A stretch of 5,006 nucleotides of DNA, taken from positions 1 to 5,006 of the forward strand of contig JANWYC010000100.1 of the NCBI GenBank assembly GCA_025057245.1. The letters run 5' to 3'. The DNA comes from Aquificaceae bacterium (GTDB taxonomy: Bacteria > Aquificota > Aquificia > Aquificales > Aquificaceae). A model generated the notes under the pieces. That model saw nothing but the letters and a program-made list of their open reading frames with translations, ran no database searches and was not told the origin of the DNA. Below are positions 1-5,006 of this stretch, piece after piece (positions within the stretch are counted from its first letter, which is position 1; the number at the start of each line of letters is the position of its first letter). A program made the translations under genes and the position numbers.

Positions 1-250
1 TACCATGGAAAGAAAAGATATGCTTAATCTTAGCAAGTTCAACCATTACAGTAGTAAAAAAAGCAATTTAACACGAGTGGTTTTACGGTTCTGTAAGCTA
101 AGCCTTTAGGCTGACTCTTGTGTTCAAAAGACCGATGCTCTCATTCAGACATCTCAGAGACTTATTAGACGGTTAGATGACAAACACACCAAATGTCAAG
201 CCTGTTTAGAGCTTTAACAGAAGGCTTTAACCTTCCTTTAATTTTCCACC
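1..250. other. Upstream intergenic leader, no convincing gene
   Basis: This stretch has stops in all forward frames and no recognisable protein family. The only ORF with an ATG near the left edge runs 5-109 (34 codons). Its Shine-Dalgarno region would lie outside the window, so it cannot be judged. An 8-base direct repeat GCTTTAAC occurs at 211-218 and 224-231. A small AGCC/GGCT hairpin lies at 101-112. I see no tRNA, no CRISPR repeats and no insertion-sequence ends. It probably separates the operon from an unseen upstream gene. Confidence 0.5.
220..245 (+). terminator. Weak hairpin with T-rich tail, possible terminator of upstream transcript
   Basis: GAAGG (220-224) can pair with CCTTC (231-235) across a six-base loop, followed by the T-rich stretch 237-245. 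The stem is only five pairs and the T tract is interrupted by AA, so this is at best a weak intrinsic terminator for transcription entering from the left. It could also be chance. Confidence 0.25.
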
Positions 251-280
251 TTGACTAATGCTATAAAATATAATCCTGCC
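251..280 (+). promoter_or_regulatory. Putative operon promoter with TATAAT placed for a leaderless start
   Basis: A perfect TATAAT lies at 269-274, with an overlapping upstream TATAAA at 262-267. The last base of TATAAT is six bases before the ATG at 281, so transcription would be expected to begin at or beside that ATG. TTGACT at 251-256 resembles a -35 box but is only 12 bases from TATAAT, too close for a standard sigma70 promoter, so the -35 assignment is open. No Shine-Dalgarno sequence is present before 281. The same bases would encode part of an N-terminal extension if the TTG at 251 were the start codon. Confidence 0.4.
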
Positions 281-1942
281 ATGATAGCCTACTTTGTGAT
301 GGAACTGGGCTTGGAAGACAACATGCCTCTATACAGTGGTGGTCTGGGAACTTTAGCGGGTGACACTCTTTACTCTTACGCAGACATGGATATACCGGCG
401 GTTTGTTTGACATTGTTATACAAAAAGGGTTATAACCTTCAGAAGATTACCACTCATGGTGTGCAGTTGGACTTCGATGTTTTCTGGGACTACAGAAGGC
501 ACTTGAAAAAGCTTGACGTGGAAGTGGAGGTGTTTTTCGGGGATAAACCTCAGAAGGTGCACTGTTGGGAATACTGGATAAGGTCAAAGAGTGATGTGCG
601 CGTGCTTCTGTTGGATGCGGACGTGGATGGTAACGACGGTGAAGTAAGAAAACTAAACAGCAAACTTTACTCTGACGACGGTATTTACAGGCTTAGACAA
701 GAGATACTCTTAGGTATAGGTGGTTATAAAGTGCTAAAAGCGCTTAGTTATCCTATACATGTCTACCACATGAACGAGAGTCACTCCGCTTTCTTGGTAG
801 TGGAGTTACTCAAGGAGTTTGGTAACCCAGAGGAGGTGCGTAAAAGGTGCGTTTTTACCACGCATACTCCAGTGCCCGCAGGGCATGACCGTTTTCCCGT
901 TGATATGGTTAGAAAGGAGCTAAGCGTTTATACGCATATGAACTGGGAGGCGGAGGCTGTGGAAGGCAGTATAAACCTCTCTGTGTTAGCGTCAAAATAC
1001 TCTGGAAAGGTGAACGCAGTATCTCAGAGACACATGTACGTGACGCAGGGAATATTTCCTGAGCTTACGGGAACAGTGGAGTATGTTACCAACGGAGTAT
1101 ATCACAAAAGATGGATACATGAGGAATTGCAGGAAATCTTCGGAGAATACATTCCTGGTTGGGACGAGAACCCAGTGCTACTTCAAAAAGCCTACGAAGT
1201 GCCTTCAGAACTGCTTCTGAGAAAGCACAACAGTATAAAGAGCGAGTTGGTAAACCTTGTTAACAAACAGACAGATGCCAGCTTTTCTGACGACATACTT
1301 ACCATAGGCATTGCCAGAAGAGTAACGCCTTACAAGAGAAACGACCTTATTCTTAGAGACACAGACAGGCTTATACACATAGCGGAGAGCTTCGGAGAAA
1401 TCCAGTTAATCTTTGCGGGTAAAGCCCATCCCAGAGACAACATGGGTAAGGAAATCATAAGAAACATATTTCAGAAGGCTAAATACATAAAGGAAAGGAC
1501 AAAGGCGGTTAAGATAGCCTTTATTGAGAACTACGGCATAGATATGGCAAAGCTTTTGGTGGCAGGATGTGATGTGTGGCTCAATAACCCCAAAAGACCT
1601 TTAGAAGCCTGTGGAACCAGTGGTATGAAGGCGGGTATGAACGGCGTTATTAACTTCTCCACGTGGGATGGCTGGTGGCTGGAGGGTGGTATAGAAGGTT
1701 TTAACGGTTGGGGTATAGGACCAAAACCCACATGGCAGGACATGGCCGAGTCAAACGACATAGAAGACTTAGAAGACATCTACGGAAAGCTTGCCTACAT
1801 TATCATACCCACATACTACAAGCATAGGGACGAATGGGTCAGGCTTATGAAAAACAGCATAGCCAGTATAGGACCGTATTTTAACACTCACAGGATGGTA
1901 AGCGAATACATAAGCAAGGTTTACAAAATAGGTCTTAGGTAG
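281..1942 (+). CDS. Alpha-glucan (glycogen/maltodextrin) phosphorylase, short GT35 type, copy 1
   Basis: Expected to phosphorolyse alpha-1,4-glucans to glucose-1-phosphate in the cytoplasm using PLP. The motifs of the short, archaeal-like GT35 family are visible in order: YFVMELGL (4-11), SGGLG..AGD (19-28), NESH (165-168), FTTHTPV with His195, TNGV (270-273), ARRVTPYKR (345-353), and EACGTSGMK with the PLP lysine at Lys450, followed by NGW.IG. At 553 residues it is much shorter than E. coli-type enzymes (about 800) and has no domain before the first motif. I chose ATG 281 because it aligns residue for residue with the downstream paralog (552 aa). TTG 251 would add ten residues and also has no ribosome binding site. 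First gene of a three-gene operon. Odd: NGVY replaces the NGVH usual in this subfamily, and the PLP region is almost identical in DNA to copy 2. Family assignment is secure; the natural substrate is not known. Confidence 0.93.
   Translation: MIAYFVMELGLEDNMPLYSGGLGTLAGDTLYSYADMDIPAVCLTLLYKKGYNLQKITTHGVQLDFDVFWDYRRHLKKLDVEVEVFFGDKPQKVHCWEYWIRSKSDVRVLLLDADVDGNDGEVRKLNSKLYSDDGIYRLRQEILLGIGGYKVLKALSYPIHVYHMNESHSAFLVVELLKEFGNPEEVRKRCVFTTHTPVPAGHDRFPVDMVRKELSVYTHMNWEAEAVEGSINLSVLASKYSGKVNAVSQRHMYVTQGIFPELTGTVEYVTNGVYHKRWIHEELQEIFGEYIPGWDENPVLLQKAYEVPSELLLRKHNSIKSELVNLVNKQTDASFSDDILTIGIARRVTPYKRNDLILRDTDRLIHIAESFGEIQLIFAGKAHPRDNMGKEIIRNIFQKAKYIKERTKAVKIAFIENYGIDMAKLLVAGCDVWLNNPKRPLEACGTSGMKAGMNGVINFSTWDGWWLEGGIEGFNGWGIGPKPTWQDMAESNDIEDLEDIYGKLAYIIIPTYYKHRDEWVRLMKNSIASIGPYFNTHRMVSEYISKVYKIGLR
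1547..1741 (+). repeat. Near-identical patch shared with 3214-3408 (copy 1 side)
   Basis: Aligned without gaps at an offset of 1667, these 195 bases differ from 3214-3408 at 11 positions by my count, about 94% identity, and only one change alters an amino acid (Lys to Arg). The run 1610-1671 is identical over 62 bases. It encodes the PLP-lysine loop of both phosphorylases. Confidence 0.9.
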
Positions 1943-1947
1943 AGGGG
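1943..1947 (+). promoter_or_regulatory. Ribosome binding site of phosphorylase copy 2
   Basis: GAGGGG directly follows the stop codon of copy 1, and its end lies three to four bases before the ATG at 1951. It is a partial match to AGGAGG with short spacing. The 8-base intergenic gap implies cotranscription and probably translational coupling of the two phosphorylases. Confidence 0.6.
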
Positions 1948-1950
1948 AAC

Positions 1951-3609
1951 ATGATAGCTTACTTTGTGATGGAAATTGGGCTGGATGCCCACATGGCTAC
2001 TTACAGTGGTGGTCTTGGGATTTTAGCAGGGGATACAGTGCTATCTCTTGCGGACCTTGGAGTGCCTGTGGTTGCTGTCACGCTTCTCTACAGAGGGGGT
2101 TATCTCCACCAGAGAATAAACCCGCAGGGAGAGCAGGTAGAGTATGACGTCCATTGGGACTATCACAGACATTTGAGGAAGTTGGATGTAACCGTGGATG
2201 TGCCCTTTGGCGACAGGCTTCAGAAAGCAACCTGCTGGGAATATTGGGTCAGGTCTAAGGGGGATGTAAGAGTGCTTTTTCTTGATGCGGATGTGGAAGG
2301 TAACGACCCAGAGATAAGAAGGTTAAACCATCGATTATACTCCGGCGATGGTATATACAGGCTAAGGCAAGAAATACTCTTAGGCATAGGCGGATATAGG
2401 ATGCTCAAGGCTTTAGGGTATAATCCTAGCGTCTACCATATGAACGAAAGCCACTCCGCTTTTCTTGTAGTTGAACTCCTTAAGGAGTTCGGTGACCCTC
2501 AGGAGGTTAGAAAGAGGTGTGTTTTTACCACTCATACCCCCGTTCCCGTAGGTCATGATAGGTTTCCCTTAAACATGGTAAAGGAAGAGTTCAAGACTTA
2601 TGACCACATGAACTGGGAAGAGGAGCTGGAAGATGGGCACGTAAACCTCTCCCGTCTTGCTATGAAGTATTCAGGTTATGCTAATGCGGTATCCTTTAAG
2701 CATATGCTTGTATCAAAAGACATATTTCCAGAGCGTAAGGACCTTGACTACATAACCAACGGCGTTCACCATGTTAGATGGATACACGAAGAGATTGCGG
2801 AGCTCTTTAATTACTACATACCCCACTGGGACAGTAATCCTCAACTTTTGTATGGTGTTTACTCAATCCCTTCCCATCTTATCTACGAGGCTCACGACAG
2901 GATAAAGCAACAGTTGATAAATTTCGTAAACAGGGTAGCGGACGCCAGTTTTTCCAGCGACGTGCTTACTATAGGCGTAGCCAGAAGGATAACCCCTTAC
3001 AAGAGGAACGACCTTATACTCAGAGATGTGGAAAGGCTCATACGCATATCAGAGATTTACGATGGCTTGCAAATTGTGTTCGCCGGCAAATCCCACCCCA
3101 GAGACGAAGGAGGAAAGGCTATAATAAGAAACATACAGGAAAAGATAGCATACATAAGAAGACGAACCAACAAACTCAAGGTAGCCTTTGTTGAAAACTA
3201 CGATATAGACGTAGCAAGGCTTTTGGTGGCAGGATGTGATGTTTGGCTCAATAACCCCAAAAGACCCTTAGAGGCTTGTGGAACCAGTGGTATGAAGGCG
3301 GGTATGAACGGCGTTATTAACTTCTCCACGTGGGATGGATGGTGGTTAGAGGGTGGTATAGAGGGTTTTAACGGCTGGGGTATAGGACCAAAACCTACAT
3401 GGCAGGACCTAAGCCCTTCTGATGACGGACAGGATGCGGAGGACATATACAACAAGCTCCTTTATACCATCATGCCCCTCTACTACCTTAGGAAGGACGA
3501 CTGGATAAAACTTATGAAAAACAGCATAGCCACCATAGGCTCTTACTTTAACACTCACAGAATGGTAAACGAATACGTCAGCAAGATGTACGTAAACATG
3601 ACGAGGTGA
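1951..3609 (+). CDS. Alpha-glucan (glycogen/maltodextrin) phosphorylase, short GT35 type, copy 2
   Basis: Paralog of the gene immediately upstream, with the same predicted reaction: phosphate plus alpha-1,4-glucan to glucose-1-phosphate, PLP-dependent, cytoplasmic. Its 552 residues carry YFVMEIGL (4-11), SGGLG..AGD (19-28), NESH (165-168), FTTHTPV with His195, ITNGVHH..W, ARRITPYKR (344-352) and EACGTSGMK with the PLP lysine at Lys449, then NGW.IG. No signal peptide or membrane segment is visible. The ATG start is supported by the GAGGGG site just upstream and by the family N-terminus starting at Met1. It keeps the NGVH form of the motif that copy 1 has as NGVY, so it may be the more canonical copy. 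The first 66 residues are about 58% identical to copy 1, while the PLP region is nearly identical. The stop codon overlaps the ribosome binding site of the next gene. Whether the two copies form a mixed oligomer or differ in chain-length preference cannot be told here. Confidence 0.94.
   Translation: MIAYFVMEIGLDAHMATYSGGLGILAGDTVLSLADLGVPVVAVTLLYRGGYLHQRINPQGEQVEYDVHWDYHRHLRKLDVTVDVPFGDRLQKATCWEYWVRSKGDVRVLFLDADVEGNDPEIRRLNHRLYSGDGIYRLRQEILLGIGGYRMLKALGYNPSVYHMNESHSAFLVVELLKEFGDPQEVRKRCVFTTHTPVPVGHDRFPLNMVKEEFKTYDHMNWEEELEDGHVNLSRLAMKYSGYANAVSFKHMLVSKDIFPERKDLDYITNGVHHVRWIHEEIAELFNYYIPHWDSNPQLLYGVYSIPSHLIYEAHDRIKQQLINFVNRVADASFSSDVLTIGVARRITPYKRNDLILRDVERLIRISEIYDGLQIVFAGKSHPRDEGGKAIIRNIQEKIAYIRRRTNKLKVAFVENYDIDVARLLVAGCDVWLNNPKRPLEACGTSGMKAGMNGVINFSTWDGWWLEGGIEGFNGWGIGPKPTWQDLSPSDDGQDAEDIYNKLLYTIMPLYYLRKDDWIKLMKNSIATIGSYFNTHRMVNEYVSKMYVNMTR
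3214..3408 (+). repeat. Near-identical patch shared with 1547-1741 (copy 2 side)
   Basis: Counterpart of the patch in copy 1. The perfect 62-base run is 3277-3338. Similarity drops sharply on the right side, where the codons after the shared TGGCAGGAC diverge. Confidence 0.9.
3603..3609 (+). promoter_or_regulatory. Ribosome binding site deciding the start of the ferritin-like gene
   Basis: GAGGTGA is a seven-base match to the complement of the 16S anti-Shine-Dalgarno tail. It lies five bases before ATG 3615 and overlaps the TGA stop (3607-3609) of copy 2. An alternative GTG start at 3606 lies inside this site and has no Shine-Dalgarno sequence of its own, so ATG 3615 is preferred. The overlap favours translational coupling. 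Confidence 0.75.
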
Positions 3610-3614
3610 AAGCC

Positions 3615-4514
3615 ATGGATAGAAAAGAAACTATTAATTTACTGCTTTACAATGTAGCCCTTGAGCACTCTGCCATAGTGCAGTATTTGTATCACATCTT
3701 TCTAATAACTGATGGGAACATAACGTCGGAGATAGAGGAAATAGCCCGTCAGGAGATGAGACACCTAAAGTGGTTCGCTCAGAAAGTGGTTCAGCTGGGC
3801 GGTCAGGTGGTTTTAGACAGGCTTGAAGACATGATAAAGGTGGGAGGTCCTGAGTGGACTGACATGCTCTCCATGGATGTAATGGCAGAGGAGGAAGCCA
3901 TAAAGGTTTACAGTCAACAGCTTGAGCTGGTAAAAGACGACTCAATAAAGAAACTACTGGAAAGGGTCATAAAGGATGAAGAGCATCACAGGTTAGAGTT
4001 CTCAGAGTTGATAGAAAAAGCAAGAGAAAGCCGTTTGATTGTGATGGAAGAAGAGCGAAGCTATGACCCAAAAACCATTCAGGTTCTCAACAAGTTCCTA
4101 AAGGAAGAATACCAAACGGTTATTAACTATCTGTATCAGTTTTTCCACTCCAAAAACTGCGATTACAAGGATATTATGTTAGACCTTGCCATAGAAAGCA
4201 TGGTGCATATGGGCAAGTTGGGTGAGAAGGTGGGTGAGATGGGTGGCATGCCAGACATAGGTAGGATTGACTTTTCTCCAAAGCCTCTAAAAAGCCTTCA
4301 GGAGCAGGTAAAGGCGGAGATAGACTACGAACAGGAAACTGGCGGAGAGTATGGCAAGGAGATGGAAAAAATCCAAGATACGGAGTTAAAAAGTCTTTTC
4401 CGCTTTATAGAACATCAGGAAGATTATCACAGACAGAAACTCCTCGAGTTTTTCAAACTTATGAACAGACTGACTGTAGGTAGCCTGAAGGACAAAAAAG
4501 GTGGAAAGCCATAG
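3615..4514 (+). CDS. Two-domain ferritin-like (diiron-type four-helix bundle) protein
   Basis: A 299-residue protein with two tandem ferritin-like/rubrerythrin-like bundles. Domain 1 (about 1-140) has the full dimetal pattern: Glu17 (LEHSAIVQYLY), Glu47-x-x-His50, Glu92-94 and Glu122-x-x-His125. Domain 2 (about 150-290) repeats it at an offset of 147-148: Glu165 (EEYQTVINYLY), Ser195-x-x-His198, Glu239/241 and Glu269-x-x-His272. A glutamate ligand of the second site is therefore replaced by serine, with Glu194 next door. Such proteins bind iron or another dimetal pair for oxidation, peroxide reduction or metal handling. The exact activity is not predictable, and no rubredoxin-type CxxC domain, signal peptide or membrane segment is present. 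The tail is Lys/Gly-rich. It is the last gene of the phosphorylase operon, five bases after copy 2. Starting at GTG 3606 would add three residues. Fold call is strong; function is open. Confidence 0.85.
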   Translation: MDRKETINLLLYNVALEHSAIVQYLYHIFLITDGNITSEIEEIARQEMRHLKWFAQKVVQLGGQVVLDRLEDMIKVGGPEWTDMLSMDVMAEEEAIKVYSQQLELVKDDSIKKLLERVIKDEEHHRLEFSELIEKARESRLIVMEEERSYDPKTIQVLNKFLKEEYQTVINYLYQFFHSKNCDYKDIMLDLAIESMVHMGKLGEKVGEMGGMPDIGRIDFSPKPLKSLQEQVKAEIDYEQETGGEYGKEMEKIQDTELKSLFRFIEHQEDYHRQKLLEFFKLMNRLTVGSLKDKKGGKP

Positions 4515-4528
4515 CCTTTCGGAAGGCT
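4513..4528 (+). other. Hairpin overlapping the stop codon of the ferritin-like gene
   Basis: AGCCTT (4513-4518) pairs perfectly with AAGGCT (4523-4528) around a TCGG loop. It begins within the TAG stop and has no T tract right after it, so on its own it is not a standard intrinsic terminator. Its right arm is shared with the larger hairpin at 4523-4551. Confidence 0.5.
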
Positions 4529-4558
4529 GACGGGTTATTCGCATTTGCCTTGATTTTT
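4523..4558 (+). terminator. Candidate operon terminator
   Basis: AAGGC (4523-4527) can pair with GCCTT (4547-4551) across a 19-base loop, followed closely by TTTTT at 4554-4558. The stem is short and the loop long, so it is a weak intrinsic terminator, but it sits where the operon should end. It excludes the 4513-4528 hairpin because both use AAGGC. Confidence 0.4.
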
Positions 4559-4583
4559 AGCCATTCTTAAGTAAAACTAAAAT

Positions 4584-4716
4584 CCGCCCGCATAGGAAAG
4601 AACGGAGGGTATCCCAGACAAGCACTCGTGAAGTTTACGGGACAAATATACTGTGTATGTCTAAAATTCTGAAGTGGCTGAATATCAGGCGAAAGCACTT
4701 TTTATGCTTTTATTTG
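4584..4716 (+). ncRNA. Candidate small RNA, speculative
   Basis: A GC-rich island in AT-rich intergenic DNA that contains several small stems and ends in a terminator-like hairpin: AAAGCA (4692-4697), seven-base loop, TGCTTT (4705-4710), then TATTTG. A weak promoter-like pair, TTGATT (4550-4555) and TAAAAC (4572-4577) spaced by 16 bases, lies upstream. It matches no RNA family I recognise. Confidence 0.2.
4692..4716 (+). terminator. Hairpin with T-rich tail
   Basis: A six-pair perfect stem (4692-4697 with 4705-4710) around a T-rich loop, followed by TATTTG. It could terminate a small transcript from the left or act as a second terminator for the operon. The stem is AT-rich and the tail is short of T, so confidence is low. 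Confidence 0.3.
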
Positions 4717-4900
4717 TAATTGCGTAATCAGGTCTTTTCAAGTATTTTTATGAGTCAATGAGTATTTCTTCTCTATTCTTATCAATAACTCGCTATAGCC
4801 TTCAAGTTTTTTACAGCACTGTCTCACGAAATTATAATTAGACTAAAGTGGATTAGTGGCAAAATCTTACGATTTTAATCATACCTTTTTGAAAAATACA

Positions 4901-4926
4901 ATATAAGCATATACTAAAACTTATAT
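4901..4926. promoter_or_regulatory. Inverted repeat just upstream of the promoter, possible operator
   Basis: ATATAAG (4901-4907) and CTTATAT (4920-4926) form a perfect 7-base inverted repeat with a 12-base spacer, ending four bases before the -35 box. ATATAC also occurs as a direct repeat at 4909 and 4923. The position suits an activator or repressor site, but the AT-rich context makes chance occurrence plausible. Confidence 0.3.
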
Positions 4927-4930
4927 ACGC

Positions 4931-4958
4931 TTGACACAAATCAAAAAATCTGTAAAAT
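4931..4958 (+). promoter_or_regulatory. Sigma70-type promoter for the gene at 4989
   Basis: A perfect -35 TTGACA (4931-4936), a 16-base spacer and a -10 TAAAAT (4953-4958, five of six consensus bases). Transcription would begin near 4965, giving a leader of roughly 24 bases that carries the ribosome binding site. Confidence 0.7.
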
Positions 4959-4976
4959 AAATCACAAACTTTTAAA

Positions 4977-4982
4977 AGGAGG
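4977..4982 (+). promoter_or_regulatory. Strong ribosome binding site
   Basis: A perfect AGGAGG six bases before ATG 4989, the strongest Shine-Dalgarno site in the window. It contrasts with the absence of any such site before the first phosphorylase gene. Confidence 0.85.
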
Positions 4983-4988
4983 TTAGGT

Positions 4989-5006
4989 ATGCTGTCAAAA
5001 CAAAAG
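4989..5006 (+). CDS. Start of an unidentified gene, truncated by the window edge
   Basis: ATG followed by codons for Leu-Ser-Lys-Gln-Lys, open to the window end. The start is well supported by AGGAGG at 4977-4982 and the TTGACA/TAAAAT promoter at 4931-4958. Six residues are too few to suggest a product. It has its own promoter, so it is probably a separate transcription unit from the phosphorylase operon, and the strong promoter and ribosome binding site suggest good expression. Confidence 0.75.

Larger units (their letters stand above)
4559..4930. other. Intergenic region without a supported gene
   Basis: No ORF here has both a start codon with a ribosome binding site and a recognisable product. 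The left part (4584-4640) is clearly richer in G+C than the right part (4740-4930), which is very AT-rich. Small stems are visible at CTGA-ATA-TCAG (4678-4688) and AAAATC-TTAC-GATTTT (4861-4876). AGACA (4616-4620) can pair with TGTCT (4658-4662), and an imperfect palindrome spans 4641-4661. I see no tRNA, rRNA, CRISPR array or insertion-sequence ends. Confidence 0.6.

Noticed and set aside
251..280. TTG start giving ten extra residues to phosphorylase copy 1
   Set aside because: No Shine-Dalgarno sequence, the extension has no counterpart in copy 2, and it consists of a TATA-rich promoter-like block. Not fully excluded.
1531..1779. Antisense ORF inside phosphorylase copy 1, and a matching one at 3198-3455 in copy 2
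   Set aside because: The two look alike only because the sense DNA of the paralogs is nearly identical there. They lie fully within strongly supported genes, have no ribosome binding site and resemble no family.
2220..2408. Antisense ORF in copy 2, and another at 3634-3945 opposite the ferritin-like gene
   Set aside because: Shadows of conserved coding sequence on the other strand. Composition is Pro/Ser/Cys-rich as expected for antisense frames, and no start signals are present.
3606..3614. GTG start for the ferritin-like gene
   Set aside because: It lies within the GAGGTGA ribosome binding site that is ideally spaced for ATG 3615, and it has no binding site of its own.
4657..4719. 20-codon ORF (ATG at 4657) with a hydrophobic end, considered as a small toxin-like peptide
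   Set aside because: No ribosome binding site, overlaps the candidate hairpin terminator, and the length is within chance expectation.
4738..4827. Minus-strand 29-residue ORF from a GTG, Lys/Leu-rich with a protein-like look
   Set aside because: No ribosome binding site, a stop shortly upstream and no recognisable family. Could be a gene relic but cannot be supported.
4856..4870. Possible sigma54 promoter around TGGC at 4857-4860
   Set aside because: The required second element (TTGCA-like) is not present at the right spacing.
4559..4930. Insertion-sequence remnant or CRISPR array
   Set aside because: No terminal inverted repeats with target duplication, no transposase fragment I can recognise, and no regularly spaced repeats.

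Overview
The window suggests a thermophilic, chemolithoautotroph-like bacterium, most likely Aquificota (Hydrogenobacter/Thermocrinis/Aquifex type). This is an inference. It rests on Arg codons that are almost all AGA/AGG, heavy use of ATA for Ile, Lys/Glu-rich proteins, very tight gene packing and AT-rich intergenic DNA. I cannot name the species from sequence alone.

Layout. Positions 1-280 are a non-coding or weakly supported leader. It holds a doubtful 34-codon ORF cut near the window edge, a weak hairpin and a TATA-rich promoter-like block. Positions 281-4514 are a compact three-gene operon on the + strand. Two tandem paralogous short alpha-glucan phosphorylases (GT35 family, 553 and 552 residues, 8 bases apart) are followed, 5 bases later, by a 299-residue protein made of two fused ferritin-like four-helix bundles. 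Positions 4515-4988 carry no convincing gene. They hold overlapping terminator-like hairpins, a relatively GC-rich island that could be a small RNA, and a well-formed sigma70-type promoter with an inverted repeat just upstream. That promoter, with a strong ribosome binding site, starts a new gene at 4989 of which only six codons are visible.

How the genes work together. The phosphorylases should release glucose-1-phosphate from an alpha-1,4-glucan (glycogen-like) store, and both copies keep the PLP lysine and the phosphate/substrate-binding signature motifs. The double ferritin-like protein keeps one complete carboxylate-bridged dimetal site and one altered site. It is translationally linked to the second phosphorylase, because its Shine-Dalgarno sequence overlaps that gene's stop codon. 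A sugar-storage enzyme pair joined to a diiron-type protein is an unusual pairing and its purpose cannot be read from the sequence.

The most notable signal is a 195-base patch around the PLP-lysine region where the two phosphorylase genes are about 94% identical in DNA, including a 62-base perfect match. Their N-terminal regions share only about 58% of residues. This pattern fits recent gene conversion between the copies.
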